The translations under genes and the position numbers were made by a program. A stretch of DNA of 64,000 bases from Melastoma dodecandrum (Eukaryota > Streptophyta > Magnoliopsida > Myrtales > Melastomataceae): the NCBI GenBank assembly GCA_029817715.1, contig JARUPY010000607.1:1922001-1986000 (forward strand), written 5' to 3'. Below are positions 1 to 11,749 of the stretch, piece by piece. Position 1 is the first letter of the stretch. Each line of letters starts with the position of its first letter. The notes beneath the pieces are model-generated. The model made no database searches and had not been told where the DNA came from. It saw only the letters and a list, made by a program, of their open reading frames with translations.

Positions 1-2300
1 CTTTCGGAACTAAAGAGGGCAGTCTGTTGGATCGTTCAGGCACACTAAGAGGGGGGTGAATTAATGATTGTAACTTTTTCGCCCTTTCTCAATGTAAGCA
101 TATCGTTTCTCAGAATGAGATCTGCTTCGCTGTAACCATTACGATTTGATCGAGTAGGTTTTCGTATGAGTATTTGCGCAATTGTAAGGGGCACAATAGT
201 TTATAGTTCGGCCTTAATCGACCTACGTCCACTTTCCACCGTAGAGGTGATTCCACTATATAAATATAATGGGTGCAAATGAACATTTTGCACTAGGCTT
301 TGGGTTTTTCACAAAGTGAGATTTAGAATCCTTTACAAAAGGAGATCACTCATGGGCAACGATCAGCTCCTCACACAGTGGACGTCTTCTCGTTTCCAGC
401 AAAATGATGCTCACGCTCAGCAGTTGATTGCTTAAAGGATTTCCAAACAGCACGTTATCGCTTAGACGTAAGCCTGTCGATCAAAGAATAAAGACAACGT
501 TGTGTTAGGGTATAAATACTCACAAATAATTCCTTACAGTGAAGAACGACTTCTCAAGAAGCAGCCCGTTTCTGGTTCACAGTAGAGGAATGCTTCAGCA
601 CTCAATAGTTCAGCAGAGGATTTCCACACAGCCTTTGTCTCTTCTCAAGATAACCCTGTAAGTACTCAAGAGACAACTATAAAGACAATCACTTAGAACA
701 AAAAGGAAAATATAAGAAGGGGTTGGTTCCTCACACAGCGGAACCCGACTTCTCACTCAGCGAAGTCGCAGTATCCGTCCTACACTCAGTTCAAATGTGC
801 ACGGTTACCACAGCTGTGACTCATTGCACTGCACACTCAGTGCCTAGGGTGGAATTTTCAGCTCCGGTGGCTCCCACGCAACCTGCTCTACCGTCTCTCT
901 GTATCAGGAGGTCGAGACTTCTGTACAGCACCCCTGGGCTCAGGAGGACCTCTTTTCACTCCGGCGGCGTTCCCAACTCCTGCTCTACCTTACAGGTACG
1001 AGACTTCTGGCAAGCACCCGCAAGTGCGTGTCTCACTGCTCAAACTCCGTCGGTTCAAGACTTCCCTGCGAAAAGACACGACAAGAACAGCTTCTTGTTG
1101 ATGGGTTAGCAACTGGTTATTGAATTCAGAACAGGTATTCACTTAGCTTCCCTCAGATGATTCGTCAGCCGCTCGTTAAACGCACCGAGGACACTCAGTC
1201 CCTTTCACGACGATCAAGGTCGCACTCAGCCCTTGACACTCCCACACGCAGATTGCGAGAGATAAGGACCAAGCGATCACTTAGCACTTTTCGTTCTCCG
1301 CCGATCCTCAAAGCTTCACTCAGATCACAACCACTCAGACCACATAGATGCACAAAGGCACGTTTATCTAAGAACCAGATTTGATTTTAATGAAGGAATT
1401 TCATGGGAGATGTCCAGATTCATTAGGACAACCCACATGATTTGTTTCCAAAATTACGAACAGATTCTGAGCAACGGTCGCTGTACCCGAGAAAGTAAGT
1501 TCTCAATGGTAACTTCCCTATCTCATCCAAGCAATATGATTTGTTTCTATATTTTATAAACCAATTATCCTAAAGATAACCTTATCTGATCGGTTATTGA
1601 AATCAAATAATAAACAAAATTATTTGATTTAACATTTTATCTTATTACAGCGTAGCACTGCTGCAGAATATCAGAATGAAATTTTGTTTCCAAATATAAA
1701 CTTGGAAAGCAAATATCATAATATTGAGTTGCCTAAATGTGTGAAATGAGATAGTTAAATCACATTCAGTGAATTTAGACACTCAAACAAATACTCTGAG
1801 ATAAATCAAAGTCTAATGTAAGTAGAAAATATTTATTTCTATATATTCAGTGAGTAAACGTATCATTTACAGTAGTAGCGTACTGTATAACAGCAACATA
1901 GTGCTCACTCTAGTTGTGGCTCAGCAACACTTTGCTCAGACTAATCACGAAAGATAAGCTTTCCTCTTATGAATGAAATTAATAACTTCCATAATTAGAG
2001 GCTTTATAATCATAATTATGGTAAAATATATTCTAAATTAAATTAGAATATTTAGAATATCCAAATAATGATTGAACATCGAATTAATCTGGACAATTCG
2101 AAACACCAATAAATTTCAATAGTTTATTCTGGAAAATTAATTATTTCCGCTTTTACAAAAGGACATATGCAGTATTACAGTGATACCTTACTGTAACACA
2201 GCATCACATTCCTCAAGCTCATCATCAAAGACAAGCGAAGTGTTACAGCAACACAATGCTATGATTTTATAACATAGCTTCTCAAGCTCATCATCAAAAT
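1..2300. other. Repeat-like intergenic DNA without a recognisable gene
   Basis: No open frame here has a recognisable domain. The stretch 560-1350 is unusually rich in the 7-mer CACTCAG (at least seven copies), and 1,650-2,300 carries recurring ACAGCAWCAC-like words and an 18-bp direct repeat (2212 and 2281). It borders the truncated end of the copia relic, so it may be old transposon DNA, but I could not assign a family. Confidence 0.4.
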
Positions 2301-2305
2301 CAAGG

Positions 2306-4870
2306 TTAACATAATCTATTTATAATGTGTGTTGCAGTCTGCACCGCATATCCCCAGAAATGAGCAGGCAAACTAGATTGAAAGAGTAAAGCACTTGTAA
2401 CAATTAAAAGGTGTTGATGCTTTCTTTCAACTACACCATTTTGTTGAGGTGTTTCAACACATGAAGTTTGATGTAAAATCACCAGTTCTTTATAAAACTG
2501 ATGCAACAAGAACTCTGTTCCATTATCAGTTCTAACGCACTTAACCCTACATTGGAACTGATTTTGAACCATCTTACAAATATGTGGCAACATCACAGAG
2601 ACTTTAGACTTTGATTTTAATAGAAAGACCCATGTAACTTTGATATGATCATCTACTATAGTGAGAAAAAAACGAAAACCTTCTAATGTGCTAACTGAAT
2701 AAGGACCCCAAGCATCACAATGAATTAATTCAAAACAATGCTTAGAATTGCTCAAATGAATAGGAAATGGATGTTTTCTTTGCTTTGCAAAATGACAGGT
2801 GGAACAACTGATTTATTGAAGCATGGTTTAAACCATTACATTTCTGTACCATTTGTAGTTTTTCAAATGAAGGGTGACCTAATCGGTGATGCCAAACATC
2901 AAACTCACAGTCAACAGAAGCAACATATGTCTTAGGATCTGTGGCAGAATGACTAAGGAGTTCAAGAGATCTGTCACTTGCTCTTCTCTACAGGATGTAT
3001 AAACCGGCGCTCTCTTTAGCAAGTCCAATCGTCCTCCATGTGCATAAATCCTAAATGAAACAAAGTCTTTTGAGAAATACAACAGAAAAGTGTTGTGAAC
3101 GCATAAGTTGACTAACTGAAAGTAGATCCAAATGGAAAGAAGGAATTAGTAGAACATCATAAATGACAAGACTGTCTAGAAGCTTCATAGTTCCTATATG
3201 AGTAAATGTTACTTTTTCACCATTTGGTAGTTTAACATAGACATCTTGAATAGATTTGAAATCAGAAAAATAACTGGATTTACTTACTATATGATTAGTA
3301 GCACCAGTATCAACTATCCACTCAGATGACATATCAAATTATGAGTGTATGGTATTTACACCAAAAGAAATACCTGCTACGTTTGAAAAATTTGAAGAGG
3401 AAGCATTAACAGATGTAGAATTGAGCATGGCAGGTTTATTGTTCAAGAAAGTTTCAGAATCAACAGTAGAATTCTGTGGAGGCTATCCTTTTGACCACTG
3501 AGTAATTCCATAAGCTTCTGAACATGCCCTTTAGCTTCATAGAATTCTGAACCCAATGAGTTCCCAAAGGAGCCCTCTCCAATTGTCAGTTCAGAGGTCG
3601 CAGCCATACGTGTTCCTCTTCCTGCACTTCTTCCTCTATTCAATCCCATAGTACTAGGGAAGCCAATGATGTGATAACATCTCTCCTTGACATGTCCTCT
3701 CTTACCATAATGTGAGCATATCATTTCAAATCTTCTAACCCTCCTTCTGGGGTCAAAAGATCCAGACACTGCAGAAACTGCTGGAGTTACTAAAGCCATT
3801 GAGTCAATCCTCATTCCAGTTTTATCCATCTCAATATCTCTACCTTTTCGATAAGATTCTTCCTGTATTGTCATATTGTACACTTCATCAAGTGAAGGCA
3901 ATGGTTTCATGCTCAACACCCTGCTCTTAAGCACATCATATGCATCACTCAAGCCCAGCAGAAACCTATCAACATAATCATGCATTTGTGCCTCTACAAA
4001 CGGAGTAAAGCACTCTTCATTACACCTTCACACTTGCAACAACGCAATGGCCTGAATTTCTTAAGTTCTTCCCAAATACAATTTAATTCTGTGTAATACG
4101 CATCTACTGTTCGGTTTCCTTGTACAACAGTCATAAGCATCTGCTGCAACTTATTAACCTTCACATTATCTGGTTGTGCATACCTCCTTTTGAGCATATT
4201 CCAGATATCAACCGCACATGTCATGTAAAAAATGTTACTAGCTATATATTCTGTGACAGATCTAAGCAACCAAGATACTATCATCGTATTACATCTCGTC
4301 CAAGCATCATATAGTTCATTGTCTACAGCCGGCACTGGAATCCTTCCGTCTATGAAGGCCAATTTGTTTCTAAAGACGAGCGCCATTTGAAATGATCGAC
4401 TCCTCGAAAATAGTTTGATCCATCCAAAGGAGGCATAATTATCACTGAGGTAAGCGTATCTGATTGCTGCAGAAAGTATGGGGAAGTTGGATCATCTACC
4501 CGTTGCTTGTAGGTTTGCTTGGAGAGACGACTTTCACTTATTTCCCCGATCTGCTCTAATTCTCTTATGTCCGATGCTTCAACTACTCCGACCACATCTT
4601 GCAGATACGAACGGCGGCTGCGCGGCTCTGATACCATCTCAAACTACAGCGGACGAAGTTTCCATCTCCGGCCAGGGCAACCAGACATAGAACTGTTGTA
4701 ACTGCCTAACTAAAAATACATGTGTTGGCCTTATATATCATTTACAGCAGCCTTCTATTATGACATATACAAGGCCCATTCTATAAGCCCACAAATGTAG
4801 CTGACACTATTCCAACTCCTTAGCCTTCAACTCTTCGTATGCTACTTCTCTTCTTCTGTTTCTTCTCGTG
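2306..4870 (-). mobile_element. Truncated, frameshifted Ty1/copia retrotransposon relic
   Basis: Reading on the minus strand, the order is LTR-like leader (about 4870-4637, with a TATATAAGG box near 4730), tRNA primer site (4636-4624), gag (4637 to about 3440), protease (near 3330-3250) and integrase core (2755-2306). Gag shows the plant copia gag region followed by a zinc knuckle in which the second cysteine reads Tyr. The protease keeps the active-site motif DTGATNHI, and the integrase shows the DAWGP and RTDNGTEF segments and the PQQNGVVERKH segment. Gag is split over at least three frames, and reverse transcriptase, RNase H and the distal LTR are absent. The element cannot encode a full polyprotein. 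Copia order (integrase before reverse transcriptase) and the primer site support the family; the outer LTR limit is a guess. Confidence 0.85.
4624..4636 (-). other. Copia primer-binding site
   Basis: On the minus strand the bases TGGTATCAGAGCC match the initiator-methionine tRNA primer site usual in plant copia elements. The position, just outside the gag reading frame, marks the inner edge of the 5' LTR remnant. Confidence 0.8.
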
Positions 4871-5269
4871 CAACAGCTCGTGTTTCTTGGCAAATTGGAA
4901 TATCATTGGATTACAGGGAGGGATGTCGAATTAAGCAGCCTGGAAGAAAGGGGGGACACTGTCTGTCTCCTGTGCGTCTCTATTTCCGGTGAGCGTTAGT
5001 CATGTCTTGTGATCTTTTCTTCTGGTTGTGTCTGTCGGAAACTAGCTCGAATGCTCATGGAATCGATATGGTCGTGTCGGGAATGAGGTTTCCGGAAGTT
5101 GCTTTGACTGTGTTTTTTATTCTGGGCTCTTTTGTTAGCTTTTACTATTGTGTGAACAAAAATAAAACGAGATGTTTGCATCCCAAGATTTTTGAGTTCT
5201 GATGTTTTCATCGCGATGGAATTCTGCAGTGAATTTTCCGGTATGTTGACTGAACGATGAAAAAGGTTT

Positions 5270-6292
5270 ACAAGAAGGGATTGCCTCTTAGAGATTGAGA
5301 CAAAGGTGCAGACCTTGTGGACGGAGAGCAATGTTTCCGGGCTGAATCAAGCGCGAAATCTCCCGATCCAGGGGAAAAGTTCTTTGGAAATTTCCCTTTT
5401 CCTTACATGAACGTGTTCTTGCACCTTGGACATGCATTCTCACATTCCAAGCTTGAATTTTCCGCAGCCTATCATAGACTTCGTGGGGCTAATGTTCTCT
5501 TGCCATTTGCTTTCCATTGCACCTGTATACCTATAAAGGCAGCGGTGGACACACTTGCCTGGGAAATCAATCAATTTGGCAATCCCCCTGCCTCTCCAAA
5601 GGAAGTGGAGGAGTCGGAAAACCAAGAACCAGTACCAAAGGAACAAAATGTGTCGAAGCAGCGATGAAAGACAAGTTTAAGGGAAAGAAATCGAAAGCCG
5701 CTGCAAAGTCAGGGGGACAAATATGTCAGTGGGAGATTATGCGTAGCCCTGGCCTATCTGACATTGAAATTGTGAAGTCTCAGGATCCCTACAATTGGTT
5801 GAGTTTTCTCCCTCAGTTGGCAATGGAAGATCTCAAGGCATTTGGCTGAGATCGTTTGTCGCGACAGATATGAATCCGTTTTTTGACTATTTTATGAGGT
5901 GGCATATGAGGAAGGTGAGTCTATAGGTAAAATTGTCAAAGATCTGAGGTCTATACACTCGCAAGTGTGCGGACCATGATCGGGCAACTGGGGAGGAGGT
6001 TCAGCCACAGGATTACACTCTCATCAAGATGGAGGTATTTCCACCTTTTCCTCCAAGATGGGAAGTCTGGACAGGAAAAACGTATTTTTGGCGGCTGCAA
6101 TTTTAAGGCCTAGGACAATGTATGGACAGACCAATGCTTGGGTTCTTCCTGATGCAATTACGGGGCGTTTGAGATCAGTGAGGCTAATGTCTTCATTATC
6201 TCAGAGCGATCAGCCCTCAATCTCGCATTTCAGAGGTTTTCAAAGGTTCCAGGAAAGCCATCCTGCCTGTTGGAGCTGACTGTTTATGATCT
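5270..6292 (+). pseudogene. Cytosolic leucyl-tRNA synthetase fragment, intronless pseudogene
   Basis: Broken pieces in all three plus frames follow, in order, the N-terminal part of plant cytosolic leucine--tRNA ligase. They include the class I HIGH box as HLGH in FPYMNVFLHLGHAF, the HRLRGANVLLPF segment, the KGKKSKAAAKSGGQ segment and TMYGQTNAWVLPD from the editing domain. Premature stops follow near 5665 and 5849 and a frameshift follows about 6150. Similarity stops near 6290, so roughly two thirds of the normal protein of about 1,090 residues is missing, including the KMSKS region. No intron is visible across about 1 kb, which fits a 5'-anchored processed copy, although the parental gene has few introns. 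It lies between the copia relic and another pseudogene. Confidence 0.85.
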
Positions 6293-6541
6293 CATTGGGC
6301 GATGACGGGCTCGATTAGTGTCTAGATATGTCTGGATTCGTGCCTGATATACTGAATGGTGATTTTTTCATAGAATGATTACACGCATTCCATACAAACT
6401 TCTGTATTCATTTGATGAGTTTAGTGGCCGATCCAAGGAGAAAGTTCTTTGAGGAACCGGGCGAGATCGGTGTAACATGAACCGCCTTCCTGCAAAGCCT
6501 TTGTGGCCTAAACCGGGAGGGATCTCGAACGTATCCTCATT

Positions 6542-7545
6542 TCACACTTCTTGACCAGCCATGATCCTAGAAACTGCCGTCTCGACGATTCCCTGCTCAC
6601 AAAATTGCCAAAGCATCTCACCCGTCGCTTCATTCCCACCAGAATTCAAATCCCCAGGTACCTGCATCACCAATTTCTCATTGTAAAATCGCTCCACGTC
6701 AACTGGCAATACCACCATTGGTACGCCGGCAGTTACCCGCCTTTGAGTGTCGAGTTCAATCCGCAATGCATCAGGAACGCTCCTGTCGCCTGTGCTCCCG
6801 TATCAAGACCTGCGGCACCCACCCTCTTATTATGTGGCCTTTGTGTGCAGGCCTTGCCTCGTACCTATCCGGCAACCACTCTTCTTTTCCTTCCTAAACG
6901 TTTGATTCCTTCAATAGGAACCACAAAAACTGTTGCCTGGATGTTTTGAGACCCGCGGCGATCTCGTGAAGTTGGCTGGAAGTAACATTGGCCATGCAAC
7001 AAATGTAGATAACCGCATTTGATGGCTTCGTTTCAAGCCATTTCAGGCGCTCGTGCTGATCCTAAGACGTCTCTTCTTTCTTTTCTCCAAAAGGCTTGCT
7101 GTCAATCCCTCGGTTGAACAAGGAAACTGGGCCGTCTTGTAGTAATTTGCGTAGGCTGGCATGAGCTTGTAGAAGCCAGGAATCACAAAGGGCTCAAAGT
7201 CGGATGAAACCTTCTCATGCAGCGCGGTTCGCCAGTCCGTTTTCATGGCACAGAGTAAGAAGCAAGTACCCTAGTCCAAGGAAAACAACCTGCGGAATGC
7301 CAAACTCAGCAGCGACATTGACAGTCCAAGGGAGGAAGAACGTGTGGGAGATCAAGCAATGGGGACCAGCCGCATATTCTAGAGTAGCTTCCTGAGCTGT
7401 GTTCATAGAGCATGGAAACCGCTTTCCTGAACCTCTCACGGGCACTCTGGCGACACGGACGGTGTTCCACCACCAAGTTAAATAAAAAATATTCTGCAGC
7501 CGCGGGGGGATGTGTCGAAGACTAAGATCCAACTGGTGTTCATGT
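6542..7545 (-). pseudogene. UGT73-type UDP-glycosyltransferase pseudogene
   Basis: Three minus-strand fragments in different frames follow a family 1 plant glycosyltransferase. The first, near 7380-7260, reads TVNVAAEFGIPQVVF, typical of the UGT73 acceptor domain. The second, near 7210-7165, reads HEKVSSDFEPFVIPG, a UGT73 hallmark. The third, near 6800-6650, covers part of the PSPG sugar-nucleotide box (HCGLNSTLKGG then VTAGVPMVVLP), with the usual Trp of HCGWNS changed to Leu. Frameshifts separate them and large segments are missing. Intact members transfer glucose to small hydroxylated metabolites in the cytosol; this copy cannot. Confidence 0.8.
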
Positions 7546-10168
7546 TCAGCCTCCCTAAACTGGCCTCAGAAATCGCTTTCGGGGGGGTGCTGGGGTTTAG
7601 ATTATAAATTATGCTATGAATCGGGGGACAGGACTTGTGGTTGATTTTTCATTAGATGGTTGGTTAGAAAGGATCGACAGGGAAAAAGGCAGAAGATGAT
7701 GATGGGCCAATCTGGGGTGGTTCAGTTTGTCCCACACCGTCGGAGAAACATCATTAGATAAGCTCTATTTAGTTCTTCTTGCGGCCGCCGCAAATTTCCA
7801 TCCTACCTTCCCTCCACCGAATCTCCTCCAACGTTTCAATGGTGGAAAACGTGGTAGCTCTAAAAATATGAAACTCATGGCAAGTCATTTCATTTAATCA
7901 AATCAAATAAAAAAATGTTAAAGGGTTTTGGTCCCCCACCACACAAAGAATATTCTGACAAAACAAGGAGGATAATCAGGAGGAGGGATCAATTTCAATC
8001 CTCAAATTAAGCAACTATAAAATATCAGAATTAGATCCCTCCCCCTTGGGCAAAAAGAAAAGCGCTACTTTTACTCGTCTAACGCAGACTTCCCGTTTCT
8101 CTTTTCCTTATAATTTAATCCCCCACCACCACCAAACACTTTCCTCTTATCGAATTTTTCTGTTGCCCCACCCCCGCAACGTTTTCAGACAATTGGAAAA
8201 CAAAAATCGAACATTTGTCATGCGTTAAAGTTAAAAACGTTGTTGGATTCCCGTATTATATATTAATGCTATTATTGTTCCTTTGTTTTCTTCCTCCAAA
8301 TTCCAACTTTTCTGAAGCCCCCCCCCCCCCCCCCACATGTCAGTTCGCCGCAATTCTATCGTCCATTGTTTGAAGATGATGTTGTTGAGTTCTTTGGGGG
8401 GGGGATGGTGTCAAACCCTACCATTTGTTCAGTTTCTTCCTTTTTACTCGTATGTTCTTTCTTTCGAGGATGTAATAGAGGTGGAGACAAAAGGTTTCAT
8501 CAAGTGGGAGGAGGCGACTAGTTTAAACAACATGCAATGATGGATGGGTCCGAAGAAAGAATAACCAACTTTCTTCACAACTCCCCTCCTTCAATCTGTC
8601 TCACACATGTCGCCCCCTCTTTACTTCCCCAAAGATTGATTGTTCGATTCTGGAGGAAAAGTTTTAGCTATAATTTATTCGCTTCCCTTTGTTTAGATGT
8701 TCATTGGCGTTCATGTAAGTAAATAAAATCGAGGGTCTTTGTCTTTTAAATGTGCCGAATGGATATTAAACACGTTTGGCTCGATATGGGGAGGCAAATA
8801 AAGCGAGAAAAGAGGAGGAGGAAGAAGAAGAAGAAGATGTTTGCTTATCTGGATATATGAATCTAAGAATGGAATTTGAATTATTGGCCCGGAAAAGGTC
8901 ACTGAAAAGAATTTGACATTGGGATGTGCTCTCCTATCTATCAGGAATTTATTCCTCTTTGTGCATCCCCAATTAAAAAACAAAAACAAAGGAAAAAAAA
9001 GAAGAAGAAGAAGAAAAGAAATTCATTCCCTGTCCTCTCCTCTCCATTAAGAAGAAAAAAAAACCCCACATCTCTTTTAAAATGACCCACAAACTCAAAG
9101 AACTCAGCTTTGTGGGGAGGTCTATCTTGTCACCTTGTATCTATCTATCGATCTATGATAATATTGAAGGAAAAGGTCACTAGGGAATTTTCCTTGTCTG
9201 ATTATACATGATGAATCAGTTCCTACATCATACGTAATGTGACTACGTTTACTACAATTATGATGTAACGTACGTCTTTGCCCGTAGGCGGCACGGCGCA
9301 ACACGTGATCGAAACGAGGAGGAGGAAGGCATATGTGTGGGAGGAGGAGGAGGAGGAGGATGAGGAGGAGGACGTGAGCATGTGAACATAAAAATGACAC
9401 CTTTTTCATAACCATGTGTCTCAACGACCTCCCCCTCATATCACCTACAAGCTATGGAAAGGGGGGAGGGGTGTGGAGAAGAAGGAATAAATGTGTACAT
9501 ACCCATGTTTTTTAGCAATAATGCATTGAGGGAGAGGAGGAGGAGGAGGAGGGAATCAAATAAAGGAAAGATGTTGGGAATAGAATTGGAATGAAATGCA
9601 TGCATGCAAAGCAAAGCCAATCCAACCCTTCCTCCCTCACCTTTTCACTACCAACCTCCCCCACAAAGATTAACTCACAAAAACCTCTGATTTGGGGGAA
9701 ATACCAAAAGAACAGCTAGCCAAGTTATCAAGCCATATGTGTGAGTGATAGCTGGAATCAGCCTCCAATCAATGATAAACAAACACCCTTTTTTGGTCCC
9801 CCCCCACTTGGATGATGATGATGAGGAGGAGTCATGTATTATAAATACCCATGGAAACCCCAAAGACTTCCTTCACTTCCAAAAAACCAATCTCCATTTG
9901 CATATACTCCCATCTCAACTTGACATACACAAACACAGACACACACAAAGTATTATCTACTCCCTAGCCTTTTTGTCCTTCCCCTCCTTTTTGAGGTTCA
10001 CAGGTTTCATCAAGACTTCCATCTATTCTTCATCAGGTTGCCTCCCCACTTCAATTCTCTGATCTCCATTTTAACCTTTGATTTCCTTTCTTTGATGGTA
10101 TTCCAGAGTAGTATTGAGATTCTAGTTTTTGTACTTATAGGAGGAGGAAGAGATTAAAAAAAAAAACA
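7546..10168. other. Long upstream region of the zinc-finger gene, low-complexity rich
   Basis: No credible coding region is present. The stretch contains a poly-C run at 8319-8334, purine-rich GGA/GAA repeats (8815-8840, 9000-9020, 9320-9372, 9536-9552), pyrimidine-rich stretches and a run of A just before the start codon at 10169. Part of the last 300 bases is probably promoter and 5' leader. Confidence 0.5.
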
Positions 10169-10779
10169 ATGAGCTGGTCGGGCGGAGACTGGATGTGCGC
10201 TGCTTGCCAGCACCAGAACTTCAAGAAAAGGGAGGCCTGCCAACGATGCGGCTACCCCAAGTTCGGGGGGCCGGACGTGGCGATGTACCTCTGTAACCGG
10301 ACCGAGGTCTTGGCAGGGGATTGGTACTGCACCGGCCTGGGTTGCGGCGCCCACAACTACGCCAGCCGGCCGACTTGCTACCGTTGCGGCGCCTTGAAGT
10401 CTGACTATGCCGGTGGTAATATCATACCGCCGGGGTTCTGCCCTGACGGGAGCGTGATGCCCCCTGGGTGGAAGACCGGAGACTGGATATGCACGAGGTG
10501 GGCCTCGAACCACACCAAGACTTCCGACATATGCTATTCCTAGGAACGAAATCGCCGGAACTAAACCTTTTAACATTTCGATGGTTTTGTTGGATGGATG
10601 CTATCAGATATGGATGTGGGGTTCATAACTACGCAAGCAGGATCGAGTGCTTCAAATGCAAGACTCCCAGGGATTTTGGTTGGTCATCAAGAAATTGTTC
10701 TTACAACTCTTCCCCAATTAGCAAAAAAATTAATATTATCCTTGCTTTCTCTTTTGGTGTTGCAGGCGATACGATTTAA
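10169..10779 (+). CDS. RanBP2-type (NZF) zinc-finger protein with three fingers
   Basis: Exons are 10169-10497, 10608-10678 and 10766-10779, giving 137 residues. Three RanBP2-type fingers follow one another: GDWMCAACQHQNFKKREACQ (about residues 6-30), GDWYCTGLGCGAHNYASR (about 51-76) and, across the first intron, GDWICTRYGCGVHNYASR (about 104-130). Each has the GDW start and paired cysteines of the family, which in plants and animals binds single-stranded RNA or ubiquitin; the HNYASR repeats point to the RNA-binding plant group. The first splice (GAG|GTGGGC to TATCAG|ATATGG) rebuilds finger 3 exactly. The second intron is 87 bases, divisible by three and free of stops, so retaining it would only insert 29 residues near the C-terminus. 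Molecular targets are unknown. Confidence 0.88.
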
Positions 10780-11419
10780 GAGTGTGCTGGGGACTTGAAC
10801 AAGAAGATCATCGCCCTCACGAACAACTCTCGGCGACCAAAAAAATAAATGTAGTCTCACATTTTTCCAATGCTAATTTGACGGTGACTCTAAAAATAAA
10901 TAAATATTAAGAGAGATGTAACTTGGTCATTATTACAACTAGTAATAATGCAAATGCAGTTCTATTTCTTTTGGTATTATCATCCTCCTCATCGTCGTCA
11001 TGGTTGTTATTGTCCGAACTATGAATTCATTGGGCTTATGATCAGGCCCAAACAATCTATAAAGCCCATACTTTAAGGCCCGATATTAAGTTGGCAGTGA
11101 GAAGGGGGTTGAAATAAATGGGTGTTCCTTATTTCATTTTTTTTTTTTTTAAACTGGAAGTGATTATTATTCGTTTCCTTGTTGGGTTGTCAACTTTTAT
11201 TTTTAAAACTAATTTCGTTTTTCTTTCTCCCACCATCATGTCGGGACAAGTGTATATCCATATTTAATGAAGGTCTTGTCTTGTTGGGTTGTCAACTTGT
11301 TGCTAATTCTTCCCAAAACTGTTGCCAATTATATCTGGGAAGACCAAAGACCACCACCACCACCACCCTCCCATAACCTCCGGTAATCAAAATCTCATCA
11401 CCCTAACTACCTTTCGGAT
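10780..11419. other. Short intergenic region, 3' trailer plus upstream region
   Basis: AT-rich trailer of the zinc-finger gene followed by the probable promoter of the MASS-type gene. A run of T lies near 11138-11150. No gene is seen. Confidence 0.4.
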
Positions 11420-11749
11420 ATGGAGGAGGGCACTGGGAACTTGCAGAGGTCGGTCATATCCTTCAGGAGGCAGGGCTCTTCTGGTCTTGTATGGGACGAC
11501 AAGTTCTTGACCCGGGCCAACGACCCAGAGCCGCCCAAGGTTGGCAACGCTGGTGAAGGGTCGTCCGGCATCCCGTTACAACAGAGCAGATCGACCGGTG
11601 GTGGCAGGCCTTCCAGAACTGCAAGGATGCCCTCCCCCTCTCTCGACCCTCCGTCTCCCAAGGTGTCTGGTTGCGGCCTCTGCGGGATTTTCGGGAAGCC
11701 GGTTGAAAGCAAGCATCCACCAAACTTCAAGGGTAAGCGCAAGTCTTAA
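11420..11749 (+). CDS. MASS-family MAPK substrate protein
   Basis: Single exon, 109 residues. The N-terminus NLQRSVISFRRQGSSGLVWD and the C-terminal block RSTGGGR followed by LDPPSPKVSGCGLCGIFGKP are the two conserved blocks of the small plant proteins known as MAPK substrates in the stomatal lineage (MASS; UniProt name MAPK kinase substrate protein At1g80180). Family members associate with the plasma membrane and are phosphorylated by MPK3/6 on Ser-Pro sites; two such sites are visible in MPSPSLDPPSPKV. The basic tail GKRKS and the Cys pair CGLCG could help membrane attachment, but that is inference. The start is the first in-frame ATG and lies directly before the conserved block. Several long minus-strand frames across it are shadows. 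Confidence 0.85.
   Translation: MEEGTGNLQRSVISFRRQGSSGLVWDDKFLTRANDPEPPKVGNAGEGSSGIPLQQSRSTGGGRPSRTARMPSPSLDPPSPKVSGCGLCGIFGKPVESKHPPNFKGKRKS

Noticed and set aside
9301..9372. GGA/GAG repeats considered as a CRISPR-like or regulatory array
   Set aside because: Simple purine triplet repeats in a plant genome; no spacer structure.
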